From: Bacillus thuringiensis | Lineage (GTDB): Bacteria; Bacillota; Bacilli; Bacillales; Bacillaceae_G | NCBI RefSeq assembly: GCF_001182785.1 | Contig: NZ_CP012099.1 | Location: 1,920,501 to 1,984,500, forward strand | Direction of reading: 5' to 3' | Length of the DNA: 64,000 nucleotides | In this document: piece after piece, positions 25,968-33,974 of the stretch | How the letters are laid out: every line of letters starts with the position of its first letter | Numbering within the stretch: the first letter of the stretch is position 1 | Notes under the pieces: generated by a model | The model's input: only the letters and a program-made list of their open reading frames with translations | What the model was told of the DNA's origin: nothing | Database searches by the model: none | Made by a program: the position numbers and the translations under genes

Positions 25968-27431
25968 GTGCAGAAAGATATAATGTATAACACTGAAATG
26001 GATGAAGCGTTAAAAGTTATAGATAAAGGATTGAAGAAGACGATAAGTCCAAAACAAATTATTGTAGTGGGAGCTGGTATGGCTGGATTAGTTTCAGCAT
26101 CTTTATTAAAGGCTGCAGGACATGATGTGAAAATTTTTGAAGCAAACAACCGGGTAGGTGGCCGTATAGAGACAGTTAGAATGGAAGATACCGGATTATA
26201 TTTAGATGTCGGAGCAATGAGAATTCCGTATACACATACATTAACGATGGCATATATAAGAAAGTTTGGGCTACAGGTGAGTCCTTTTATTAATAGGAAT
26301 GAGACGGATATTATCTATGTAAATGGACGGAAAACGACGTTGAAACAATATGAAAAGGATCCGAGTATTTTAAGGTATCCTGTGGAAATGAACGAAGTGG
26401 GAAAAACGTCTGAAGAACTATTGTTACTAGCAGTACAGCCGATAATAAATTTTATTAAAAGAAATCCAGAGAAAAATTGGGATGTTGTAGTGAAGGATTT
26501 TGGGAGATATTCCACAGGACAATTTTTGAAGTATCATCCTTATCAGTATAATACTTACTTTTCGCCAGTAACAATTGAGATGATCGGTGTTCTATTAGAT
26601 CTAGAAGGTTTTTTAGAACGGTCGTTTGTAGAGACTTTACGCTTTCTATACATTATGCAAGAGGAGAGCGGATTTTGTGAAATTGTGGGCGGGAATGATA
26701 GATTACCAAAGTCATTTTTACCGCAATTAGAAGAAAATATTATATATAATCAAAAATTAATGAAGTTACATCAACACGATAATGGTGTGACAGCTTTCTA
26801 TCGGAACGAGGAAACTTTTGAATATAGTAGTATTACAGGAGATTTAGTTATTGTTACTATCCCGTTTTCGACAATGCGTTTTGTAGAAGTAGATCCGTTT
26901 GATTCTATATCTCATGAAAAATGGAAAGCAATTCGTGAATTGCATTACATGCCTGCGACGAAAATAGGAATTCAATTTAAAAGCCGATTTTGGGAAGAAC
27001 AAGGACAATTAGGTGGCAGAATTATAACAGATTTGCCAATTCGTTATGCCTATTATCCAAGTTATGGAATTGGAGAAAAAGGACCTGCTATGATGTTAGG
27101 TAGCTATACATGGTCTTATGACGCATTGTTATGGGATGGTTTATCAAAAGGCGATCGTATTTATTACGCCTTACACAACTTAGCAACAATATTAGGTGGT
27201 CAAGTGTATGATGAGTTCATATCTGGAATATCAAAAAGCTGGACATTGGATCCGTATGCGCTTGGAGGATTTGCGCTTTTTCAAGCAGGTCAAGAATCTG
27301 AGCTACAACCAGTGATTGTCAAACCAGAGGGGAGAATATTCTTCGCTGGAGATCATACAACGCTATATCACGGATGGATTCAAGGTGCGATTGAATCTGG
27401 AATTCGTGTAGCGATGGAAGTGAATGAGTAA
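25968..27431 (+). CDS. Flavin monoamine/L-amino-acid oxidase family protein
   Basis: A 487-residue FAD enzyme. The dinucleotide fold VVGAGMAGLVSASLLKAAGH is followed by EANNRVGGR near residues 58-66, and the C-terminal FAD contact is FFAGDHTTLYHGWIQGAIES. This is the amine-oxidase superfamily, which oxidises amines or L-amino acids to imines with peroxide release; the substrate is uncertain. It probably starts with GTG behind AAGGGGTGG; ATG 25983 is the alternative. No signal peptide is seen, so it is likely cytoplasmic. Confidence 0.85.
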   Translation: MQKDIMYNTEMDEALKVIDKGLKKTISPKQIIVVGAGMAGLVSASLLKAAGHDVKIFEANNRVGGRIETVRMEDTGLYLDVGAMRIPYTHTLTMAYIRKFGLQVSPFINRNETDIIYVNGRKTTLKQYEKDPSILRYPVEMNEVGKTSEELLLLAVQPIINFIKRNPEKNWDVVVKDFGRYSTGQFLKYHPYQYNTYFSPVTIEMIGVLLDLEGFLERSFVETLRFLYIMQEESGFCEIVGGNDRLPKSFLPQLEENIIYNQKLMKLHQHDNGVTAFYRNEETFEYSSITGDLVIVTIPFSTMRFVEVDPFDSISHEKWKAIRELHYMPATKIGIQFKSRFWEEQGQLGGRIITDLPIRYAYYPSYGIGEKGPAMMLGSYTWSYDALLWDGLSKGDRIYYALHNLATILGGQVYDEFISGISKSWTLDPYALGGFALFQAGQESELQPVIVKPEGRIFFAGDHTTLYHGWIQGAIESGIRVAMEVNE

Positions 27432-27515
27432 AATGTGTTTAATTCAGAAAATTCTTTACTATATAACTTGAGATGGATATTATTATATATAAAAGAATTA
27501 TAGGGAGTGTTTACA

Positions 27516-28100
27516 GTGAATCCGTTATTATTCGATTTTCCTTCTGAATTTTATACTGACAGGCTTTTTATTCGAATGCCGAAACCAAGAGATGGTAAAG
27601 TTGTATATGATGCAATTCAAGCTTCAATACAAGAACTAAAACCTTGGATGGTTTTTGCACAAAAAGAGCAAACAGAGGAAGAAATAGAAGAGAGTATTAG
27701 AAAATCGCATATTCAATTTTTGCAACGTGAGGATTTAAGATTACTAGTATTTTCGAAAGAAACAGGTGAATTTATTGCTTCAGCCGGATTACATCGTATT
27801 AATTGGGATATACCTCAATTTGAAATCGGATATTGGATTGATACAAGGTTTAGCGGAAAAGGCTATATGGTAGAGGCTGCGAAAGGTATAACGGATTACG
27901 CTTTTTCTGAATTGAAAGCAAACCGTGTAGAAATTCGTTGTGATTCTTTAAATAAGAAGAGTAGAGCGATACCTGAGAAATTAGGCTTTAAGTTAGAAGG
28001 TACGTTAGAAAGTGCGAGTGTTGCGGTAGATGGAAATGGATTAAGGGATATGTGTGTATTTGCAATGACGAGAAATACATATAAAAAAGAAGAGCTGTAA
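27516..28100 (+). CDS. GNAT acetyltransferase, RimJ/RimL-like
   Basis: About 194 residues. The opening FYTDRLFIRMPKPRDGKVVY is followed by the acetyl-CoA-binding motif region FEIGYWIDTRFSGKGYMVEA and by NRVEIRCDSLNKKSRAIPEK, as in ribosomal-protein or aminoglycoside-type N-acetyltransferases. GTG codons occur at 27507 and 27516; TAGGGAGTG spaces better with the second. Its stop codon lies at the edge of a terminator arm that has been cut in two by an IS3-family insertion. Confidence 0.88.
   Translation: MNPLLFDFPSEFYTDRLFIRMPKPRDGKVVYDAIQASIQELKPWMVFAQKEQTEEEIEESIRKSHIQFLQREDLRLLVFSKETGEFIASAGLHRINWDIPQFEIGYWIDTRFSGKGYMVEAAKGITDYAFSELKANRVEIRCDSLNKKSRAIPEKLGFKLEGTLESASVAVDGNGLRDMCVFAMTRNTYKKEEL
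28084..28098. terminator. Left half of an interrupted terminator
   Basis: AAAAAGAAGAGCTGT (28084-28098) is the exact complement of 29555-29569 on the far side of the IS3-family element. Without the insertion they form a 15-bp stem with a short A/G loop, serving the GNAT gene and the convergent aldo/keto reductase. Confidence 0.85.
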
Positions 28101-28107
28101 AGAAATG

Positions 28108-28155
28108 AACTGCACCCCAATTGTTAGACACAGTCTAACAATTGGAGGTGCAGTT
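28108..28155 (+). promoter_or_regulatory. IS left-end hairpin covering the orfA Shine-Dalgarno
   Basis: Bases 28108-28129 pair with 28133-28155 (one bulged base), and GGAGGTG of the orfA ribosome site lies in the right arm. Transcripts entering from outside would fold this stem and hide the site, while a promoter inside the element would not. This is a known strategy of insertion sequences; its action here is inferred. Confidence 0.65.
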
Positions 28156-28160
28156 TTTCT

Positions 28161-28679
28161 ATGGCTAAATTTACAGCTGATGAAAAAATACAAATCGTTC
28201 TACGTTATTTGAACGGAAATGAAAGTTATCGAGAACTGGGTAGATCGCTCGGTATAAGTGACACAATCATTTTGAATTGGGTAAACCAATATAAACAGAA
28301 TGGTCTGGAAGCTTTTCTAAAACGATGTACAAATTACACACAACAATTTAAACTAGACGTACTAAACTTTATGATTGAAAACGGTATGTCCTTATTTGAG
28401 ACGGCAGCTATCTTTAATATTCCTGCCCCTTCAACGATTTCTGTTTGGAAAAAACAGCTCGAAACACAAGGAATTGATGCCCTTCAATCTAAGAAAAAGG
28501 GGCGTCCATCCATGAAAAAAGATTCAAATAAACAATTGAAACAACCTTTAGCTGAAGGATCAGTCGAAGCACTTGAAGCACGCATTAAACAGCTTGAGAT
28601 GGAAAATGAGTACTTAAAAAAGTTAAATGCCTTAGTTCAAAACAAGGAAAAATCACAAAACAAGACAAAGCGCAAGTAG
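28161..28679 (+). CDS. IS3-family OrfA (helix-turn-helix, leucine zipper)
   Basis: A 172-residue protein with two helix-turn-helix units (YRELGRSLGISDTIILNWV; LFETAAIFNIPAPSTISVW) and a C-terminal zipper (VEALEARIKQLEMENEYLKK). This is the standard DNA-binding partner in IS150-type elements. It regulates transposition and forms the N-terminus of the OrfAB transposase after a -1 frameshift near its end. Confidence 0.92.
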   Translation: MAKFTADEKIQIVLRYLNGNESYRELGRSLGISDTIILNWVNQYKQNGLEAFLKRCTNYTQQFKLDVLNFMIENGMSLFETAAIFNIPAPSTISVWKKQLETQGIDALQSKKKGRPSMKKDSNKQLKQPLAEGSVEALEARIKQLEMENEYLKKLNALVQNKEKSQNKTKRK

Positions 28680-28717
28680 TCTATGAATTAAGGCATAAAT
28701 ATTCGGTCAAGGCACTC

Positions 28718-29515
28718 GTGGAGCTAGCTACTATTCCTCGAAGCACGTATTATGATTTAGTAAAGAAAATGAATCGTCCAGATGTAGATGCCGATTTGAA
28801 AGCTGAGATTAAAGCGATTTATGAGGAAAATGAAGGTCGTTATGGTTACCGTCGCATTCGTGATGAATTAACGAATCGTGGCCAGAAAGTGAACCACAAG
28901 AAGGTTCAGCGCATTATGAAAGAGCTTGGGTTAAAGTGTGTTGTGCGTATGAAGAAATATAAATCCTATAAAGGAAAAGTCGGTAGAATTGCACCTAATA
29001 TTTTAGAGCGTAATTTTCATACAGATGCACCGAATCAAAAGTGGATAACAGACATCACAGAGTTTAAATTGTTTGGAGAAAAACTGTATGTATCACCTGT
29101 ATTAGATTTGTATAATGGTGAAATTATTACCTATACAATTGGTTCTAGACCGACGTATTCGCTTGTTTCAGACATGTTAGAGAAAGCATTGGAACGTTTA
29201 CCCGAAACCCACCAGCTACTGATGCATTCGGATCAAGGATGGCATTATCAAATGAGACAGTACGTCCGGACACTTGAATCAAGAGCTATCGTCCAGAGTA
29301 TGTCTCGAAAAGGAAACTGTTACGACAACGCAGTAATAGAAAATTTCTTTGGGATTATGAAGTCGGAGTTCCTCTACATAAAAGAATTTGAAAATGTAGA
29401 GCACTTTAAAATAGAATTAGAAAAATATATAGATTATTATAATACGAAACGGATTAAGGCAAAATTAAAAATGAGCCCGGTACAATACCGGACTCACTTT
29501 TATCAAGCTGCCTAA
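28718..29515 (+). CDS. IS3-family OrfB (DDE transposase)
   Basis: An intact rve/DDE integrase-type domain. The catalytic residues are Asp in NQKWITDITEF, Asp in LLMHSDQGWHY and Glu in NAVIENFFGIMKSE. The N-terminal HTH_21 region contains NEGRYGYRRIRDEL. The listed start is a GTG, but the frame stays open upstream through at least 28622 and overlaps orfA in the -1 frame. The working enzyme is therefore probably an OrfAB fusion made by frameshifting in the A-rich stretch near 28645-28670. Confidence 0.92.
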   Translation: MELATIPRSTYYDLVKKMNRPDVDADLKAEIKAIYEENEGRYGYRRIRDELTNRGQKVNHKKVQRIMKELGLKCVVRMKKYKSYKGKVGRIAPNILERNFHTDAPNQKWITDITEFKLFGEKLYVSPVLDLYNGEIITYTIGSRPTYSLVSDMLEKALERLPETHQLLMHSDQGWHYQMRQYVRTLESRAIVQSMSRKGNCYDNAVIENFFGIMKSEFLYIKEFENVEHFKIELEKYIDYYNTKRIKAKLKMSPVQYRTHFYQAA

Positions 29516-29574
29516 TGAAATAACCGTGTCTAACTTTTAGGGGTCACTTCAGAAACAGCTCTTCTTTTTGTGTA

Positions 29575-30477
29575 TTATGGTACAGGATGTCCATTAGAGC
29601 TTTCGAAAATTGTAAACCATTGTTGACGATCTAAGTTAACGTTTGTAGCAAGAGCGGCCGTTTTTACGCGATCTAATTTACCAGAGCCAACGATTGGCAT
29701 CATATTAGCTGGATGAGCAAGTAACCAAGCATACATAACCGTATCGATACTAGAAACACCTAGCTCAGTAGCAACTTTTTGCATAGTTTCGCGTACACGT
29801 ACGGCACGTTCGGATTGACCAGTAAAAATTTCCCCACCAGCAAGAGGTGACCAAATCATTGGATTGATTCGTTTTTCTTGGCATAAATCAATTGTCCCTT
29901 TTTCAAAATGCTCAAGCTGCAATGCAGAAACTTCAATTTGGTTCGTAATAAGCGGGAAATCTAAGTACGAACTTAACATATTAAATTGTGAAGGTAAGAA
30001 GTTAGATACACCGAAGTGACGAACTTTTCCTTCTTGTTTTAATTGTGAAAATGCCTTTGCCACTTCATTTGGATCCATAAAAGGATCGGGACGATGAATA
30101 AGTAATACGTCAATATAATCTGTATGTAAATTTTTTAGTGATGCTTCTGCACTTTGAATAATGTGCTCTGCACTAGTATTGTAGTGAGCAACATATCGCT
30201 CTGGAAATTTCGGTGATGGGGGAGCGATTCCACACTTTGTAATAATTTGCATGTTGTCTCGTAAGGAAGGCTTTAATTGTAAAGCTTCTCCAAACAATCC
30301 TTCACACGTATATCCGCCGTAAATGTCAGCGTGATCAAAAGTAGTAATTCCCATATCCATACAATCTTCAATGAAAGAAAGTAATTCTTGTTTCGTCATA
30401 TTCCATTCTGCTAAACGCCAAAATCCTTGAATAATACGAGAGAATTCTAGCGTTTCATTCATTTGAACTCGTTCCAT
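29575..30477 (-). CDS. Aldo/keto reductase, YdhF-like
   Basis: A 300-residue (beta/alpha)8 oxidoreductase. The catalytic residues are visible as Asp and Tyr in FDHADIYGGYTCE, Lys in IITKCG and His in LLIHRPDP. The closing VGSGKLDRVKTA belongs to the NADPH site. The QGFWRLAEW opening is typical of the YdhF group. GGGGGTACTT precedes the minus-strand start. The 3' side of its terminator was disrupted by the IS3 insertion, so transcripts may now run into the element. Confidence 0.92.
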   Translation of the reverse strand: MERVQMNETLEFSRIIQGFWRLAEWNMTKQELLSFIEDCMDMGITTFDHADIYGGYTCEGLFGEALQLKPSLRDNMQIITKCGIAPPSPKFPERYVAHYNTSAEHIIQSAEASLKNLHTDYIDVLLIHRPDPFMDPNEVAKAFSQLKQEGKVRHFGVSNFLPSQFNMLSSYLDFPLITNQIEVSALQLEHFEKGTIDLCQEKRINPMIWSPLAGGEIFTGQSERAVRVRETMQKVATELGVSSIDTVMYAWLLAHPANMMPIVGSGKLDRVKTAALATNVNLDRQQWFTIFESSNGHPVP

Positions 30478-30738
30478 TATAAGTACCCCCTTGATGAATA
30501 ATTATTATTTTGAAAAGGCTTTCTTACTACGTATTATTATATAGTTTTGGGGGTGTACATACAATAAATATGTTTTGCTATAAAAACGATTTTTTCTATC
30601 ATGCCTTTCGAGAGGACTCCCACCTCTAAACGTAAATGAAGGTGGTGAGGTGAATCGAAAGAAATATTTTATTTTCAAGCAAAAACAGAAACGTATGTTC
30701 CGTTTTTGCTATAATATCCTTAACAGGAGGTGAATAAA

Positions 30739-32205
30739 ATGACAAAGGAAAATCCATCAAACTATAAAACTCTTCAAATCTGGATTAAAAAAGGGCATCG
30801 TATGTATTCTTATTTTCAAGAATGTTGTCATAACGCTAAGAACATGTACAACACCACAAACTTTTATATACGCCAGGTGTACACTGGATTAACGCAAGAA
30901 AAAGAGTTGCAGCCTTTGCAAAAAGAAGTTCTGGATCATATTCATAAAAATATTGGTAAGATGAATGACACACAACGTCTTGCCTATCAGAAGAAATTGG
31001 AAAAAGAGAAATTAAAGCCTAAAGAAGAACAGAAAGAGATTACATGTAATTTGTTTTCAAAACCTAATTTTGAAAAACCTTATGTAGATTACAACTTTCT
31101 AGATGCACTATTTAAGGCTATGATTCAAAATGATTATCGAGCTTTGCCTACGCAATGTAGCCAGTCAATCATGAAAGGTTTGTTCCAAAATTGGAAATCT
31201 TTTTTTGCTAGTTTAAAAGACTATAAAAAGAATCCAAACAAATATGCTGGACCGCCTAGAATTCCAAAGTATATTCGTTCTTCTGAAAAAGAGATTCTGT
31301 ATACAAACCAAGATTGCATCATTAAAAACGATAGATTTTTAAAGTTTCCAAAGACGAAATTGCAATTAAATATTGGGAAACTAGGTTTCACTGAGGGTAA
31401 ACTGAAACAAGTTCGTGTGATTCCAAAATACAATGAATATGTAGTGGAATTGGTAATTGATGTTCCTTCTGAACAACAAATGATTGAAGAGAATGCTCGT
31501 TATATGAGTATTGATTTAGGGATTGATAACCTTGCAATCATCGTAACAAACACAGGTATGAAACCTGTCCTTGTTAAGGGCAAACATGTCAAAAGCATAA
31601 ATCAATATTACAACAAAATGAAGAGTCATTTTACAAGCGTTCTTAGAAATGGAAAACAAACGAATGAAGGGCCTTTTACTTCTAAAAGGATAGAAAAACT
31701 TCATCAAAAACGTTACTTGAAAATAAAAGACGTCTTCCATAAAGTTAGTCACCATATCGTAAAACTAGCTCAAGAAGAAGTTTGTAAAATTGTTATTGGT
31801 CAAAACAAAAGTTGGAAACAAGAAACGAATATGGGAAAAAGAAATAACCAAACGTTTTGTCATATCCCACATAGTTTATTGATTCAAATGATTACATACA
31901 AAGCAAATGCTGTAGGCATTCAAGTTGTTGTAACTGAAGAATCATATACATCGAAAGCAAGTTTTCTGGATAAAGACTTCATTCCAACGTATGGAGAAAA
32001 TGACCAAAATACAACTTTTTCAGGAAAACGAATAGAGCGCGGCATATATCGTTCAGCAAATAAAACTTTAATTAATGCAGATGTAAATGCTGCGGCTAAC
32101 ATTTTACGAAAGGTAATCCCAAATGCATGGACAAATGGGATAGAGGGGTTAGGCGTGAAACAGCTCGCTAATGTGTTAACTCCCCTGACGTTAATCGTCC
32201 GTTAG
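30739..32205 (+). CDS. tnpB: TnpB, RNA-guided nuclease-family protein (OrfB_IS605)
   Basis: A 488-residue protein with a helical N-terminal domain and RuvC-like core. RuvC-I is SIDLGIDNLAI with Asp259; the RuvC-III Asp is Asp448 in NADVNAAANI. At the usual RuvC-II position (VIGQNKSWKQE) residue 354 is Gly, so the catalytic Glu may come from elsewhere (Glu362, or Glu400/401 in TEESYTSK). The usual CxxC...CxxC zinc ribbon is missing. TnpB proteins cut DNA with a guide RNA from the element's right end. ATG 30739 follows AGGAGGTG. Confidence 0.9.
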   Translation: MTKENPSNYKTLQIWIKKGHRMYSYFQECCHNAKNMYNTTNFYIRQVYTGLTQEKELQPLQKEVLDHIHKNIGKMNDTQRLAYQKKLEKEKLKPKEEQKEITCNLFSKPNFEKPYVDYNFLDALFKAMIQNDYRALPTQCSQSIMKGLFQNWKSFFASLKDYKKNPNKYAGPPRIPKYIRSSEKEILYTNQDCIIKNDRFLKFPKTKLQLNIGKLGFTEGKLKQVRVIPKYNEYVVELVIDVPSEQQMIEENARYMSIDLGIDNLAIIVTNTGMKPVLVKGKHVKSINQYYNKMKSHFTSVLRNGKQTNEGPFTSKRIEKLHQKRYLKIKDVFHKVSHHIVKLAQEEVCKIVIGQNKSWKQETNMGKRNNQTFCHIPHSLLIQMITYKANAVGIQVVVTEESYTSKASFLDKDFIPTYGENDQNTTFSGKRIERGIYRSANKTLINADVNAAANILRKVIPNAWTNGIEGLGVKQLANVLTPLTLIVR

Positions 32206-32253
32206 GTCGAAACGTTAGAAACCCCCACTTCAAGATTTGCTAAGTGGGGGAGT
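32120..32253 (+). ncRNA. Predicted omega-RNA (reRNA) scaffold region
   Basis: In TnpB elements the guide RNA scaffold overlaps the 3' end of tnpB and the right end of the element. Here that span contains GACG-TTAAT-CGTC, a CGTT/AACG pairing and the terminal CCCCCACTT/AAGTGGGGG hairpin. The guide would begin just after it in flanking DNA (around 32251-32254). This is placed by analogy; no RNA data. Confidence 0.4.
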
Positions 32254-32302
32254 GTTCATATGCTATAATGTAGAAACATATAGCTAGAAGGAGATGTACG
32301 AA

Positions 32303-33253
32303 ATGATTCCAGTAACAATATTAACTGGTTTTCTTGGATCAGGGAAAACGACTTTATTAAATCGTATTTTATCAGAAAATCACGGTAAGAAATTAGCGGT
32401 GATTGTAAATGAAATAGGGCAAATTGGCATTGATAATCAGTTGATTATGAATGTAGAAGAAGAAATTATGGAAATGACAAATGGCTGTTTATGCTGTACT
32501 GTACGTGAAGATTTACTCGTTGCTTTAAAACAGTTACTGGACGTAAAAGCGGAAGGGAAAATGGATTTTGATGGTTTAGTAATTGAAACGACTGGCCTTG
32601 CAAATCCAGGGCCGATTATTCAAACATTCTTTTTAGATCCAGTCATTCAATCTGCATACCAAATTAATGGTGTTGTAACGGTGGTAGATAGTTATCATAT
32701 ACATAAACATTTTGAAAAAGGATTAGAAGCAAAAGAGCAAATTGCGTTTGCTGATGTCGTTTTAGTAAATAAATTAGACTTAATTGAAGAGAGTGAGAAA
32801 GAAAATCTCTTGCATGAAATTCAAGGAATTAACCCGACTGTAAAGTTAATTGAGGCGACTAACTGTGAGGTAGATATACCATCTTTATTACAAATCCAAA
32901 CGTTTAAAACGAAAGATACGTTGCAAATTTACCCTCATAAAGAACATAACCACTTAGAAGGTGTGAAATCATTTGTATTACGTGAAGAACGTCCGCTGGA
33001 TTTACAAAAGCTTAATGAGTGGATGTCAGCTGTCGTTCAAGAGCTAGGAGAATATTTATATCGTTACAAAGGAATTTTATCGATAGACGGAGTAGATAAA
33101 CGTATCGTTTTCCAAGGTGTACATACGTTATTTGCCGCTTCGTACGATAGAGAGTGGCAAGAGGGCGAAAAGCGTATAAGTGAAGTAGTTTTCATCGGAA
33201 GAGATATTAATAAAGAGTGGTTCCAAGAACATTTTGAAGAGTGTGTGAAATAA
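32303..33253 (+). CDS. COG0523 (CobW/YciC-type) metal-chaperone GTPase
   Basis: A 316-residue G3E GTPase. The P-loop GFLGSGKTTLL is at residues 9-19, and the metal-binding CxCC motif occurs in NGCLCCTVREDL. The NKLD guanine-specificity motif (VNKLDL) and the C-terminal CobW_C domain follow. Such proteins deliver zinc or cobalt to client enzymes. ATG 32303 is chosen because AAGGAG abuts the earlier ATG at 32294. The TnpB element ends about 50 bases upstream, so its promoter may be altered. A Zur-controlled zinc-lipoprotein gene lies nearby. Confidence 0.9.
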   Translation: MIPVTILTGFLGSGKTTLLNRILSENHGKKLAVIVNEIGQIGIDNQLIMNVEEEIMEMTNGCLCCTVREDLLVALKQLLDVKAEGKMDFDGLVIETTGLANPGPIIQTFFLDPVIQSAYQINGVVTVVDSYHIHKHFEKGLEAKEQIAFADVVLVNKLDLIEESEKENLLHEIQGINPTVKLIEATNCEVDIPSLLQIQTFKTKDTLQIYPHKEHNHLEGVKSFVLREERPLDLQKLNEWMSAVVQELGEYLYRYKGILSIDGVDKRIVFQGVHTLFAASYDREWQEGEKRISEVVFIGRDINKEWFQEHFEECVK

Positions 33254-33281
33254 GTCTGCGTAAATTGCAGGCTTATTTTTT
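33249..33281 (+). terminator. Intrinsic terminator after the COG0523 gene
   Basis: AATAAGTCTGC (33249-33259) pairs with GCAGGCTTATT (33267-33277), followed by T residues. Confidence 0.7.
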
Positions 33282-33355
33282 ATGAGCATTCTATTAGATT
33301 ACAAAACAGAATTAAATAAGGGAAAGAAACTAAAAATTGATACATGTATAATAAA

Positions 33356-33375
33356 AAGCCTGTTTTCACAGGCTT
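33356..33375 (-). terminator. Terminator of the GNAT gene
   Basis: AAGCCTGT (33356-33363) pairs with ACAGGCTT (33368-33375). On the minus strand it ends with a T run and overlaps the acetyltransferase stop codon. Confidence 0.65.
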
Positions 33376-33836
33376 GTATTTTCGTCTATTAGTAACTCCA
33401 TTACAACACCTACAACTGGACCTTCATCATCAATATCACCATTTAATCGGAAACCAAATGATTCATAAAGTCCCATTGCAAGTTTGTTGGCTGGATGTAA
33501 ACTTAAGTAAATTATTTTGCATTCAAATTTTTCTTGTAAGAATTGAATGAGTAAGCGAAGGAAACGTTTTGCGTATCCTTTTCCTTGATATTGTTGGTCA
33601 ATCATAAAGCGATCGAGCCATACACTTTTATGTTTTACTGAATACCATCCATACATTGCATAACCTACAAGTGTTTCTCCATCATATAAACCTACTGACG
33701 TTCCGTTTCCTTCATATAATGATTCTGCTAAAGAAAACGCGTTACTTTCAATAAATTGTTGCTGATCTTTTGCGACGTCTAAAGCAACTACTGAACGCCA
33801 ATTTTTTGCTGTTACTTCACAAATGTGAAGATTCAT
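33366..33836 (-). CDS. GNAT acetyltransferase
   Basis: A 156-residue GNAT protein. The acetyl-CoA pyrophosphate loop is in FMIDQQYQGKGYAKRFL (Q-x-x-G-x-G/A). The following AMGLYESFGF is the conserved last helix-strand pair. The opening LHICEVTAKNWRSVVAL resembles diamine/spermidine-type acetyltransferases, but the substrate is not certain. It lies between the COG0523 GTPase and the zinc lipoprotein gene without sharing an operon with either. Confidence 0.88.
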   Translation of the reverse strand: MNLHICEVTAKNWRSVVALDVAKDQQQFIESNAFSLAESLYEGNGTSVGLYDGETLVGYAMYGWYSVKHKSVWLDRFMIDQQYQGKGYAKRFLRLLIQFLQEKFECKIIYLSLHPANKLAMGLYESFGFRLNGDIDDEGPVVGVVMELLIDENTSL

Positions 33837-33925
33837 AATTCCAACTCGCCTTCTAAATTAATATAGCTTTAAAGCTAATATGGATAATTTTACTTGTTAT
33901 TTTGGTCAAGTCAAGGATAAATACA

Positions 33926-33960
33926 TAAAAAGGCAGCTGAATACTAGATTCAGCTGCCTA
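33926..33960 (-). terminator. Terminator of the zinc-lipoprotein gene
   Basis: A 12-bp perfect stem (33931-33942 with 33948-33959) is followed on the minus strand by TTTTT. Confidence 0.8.
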
Positions 33961-33974
33961 GAAAATATAATGTA

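Larger units (their letters stand above)
28106..29551 (+). mobile_element. IS3-family insertion sequence (IS150-like subgroup)
   Basis: The element is 1446 bp. Its ends are imperfect inverted repeats: the left begins TGAACTGCACCCC, the right (reversed) TGAAGTGACCCC, and both continue to GTTAGACAC. Direct 4-bp GAAA repeats flank it (28102-28105 and 29552-29555), as expected for a target duplication. It carries orfA and orfB in the usual overlapping -1 arrangement. Both frames and the DDE residues are intact, so it looks potentially active. Confidence 0.92.
30601..32253 (+). mobile_element. IS200/IS605-type element carrying tnpB only
   Basis: The left end has an imperfect stem-loop (CTTTCGA 30605-30611 with TCGAAAG 30655-30661, inner pairs CACCT/AGGTG). 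The right end has a hairpin of CCCCCACTT (32222-32230) with AAGTGGGGG (32242-32250). Subterminal hairpins rather than inverted repeats, and a lone tnpB, define the IS1341-like group. No Y1 transposase gene (tnpA) is present, so mobility would need one in trans. The exact boundary bases are not certain. Confidence 0.8.

Noticed and set aside
28622..28717. Classical A6G slippery heptamer for the IS3 frameshift
   Set aside because: The overlap of orfA and orfB is A-rich, but I could not find a perfect X-XXY-YYZ heptamer in the right phase, so the exact shift site is left open.
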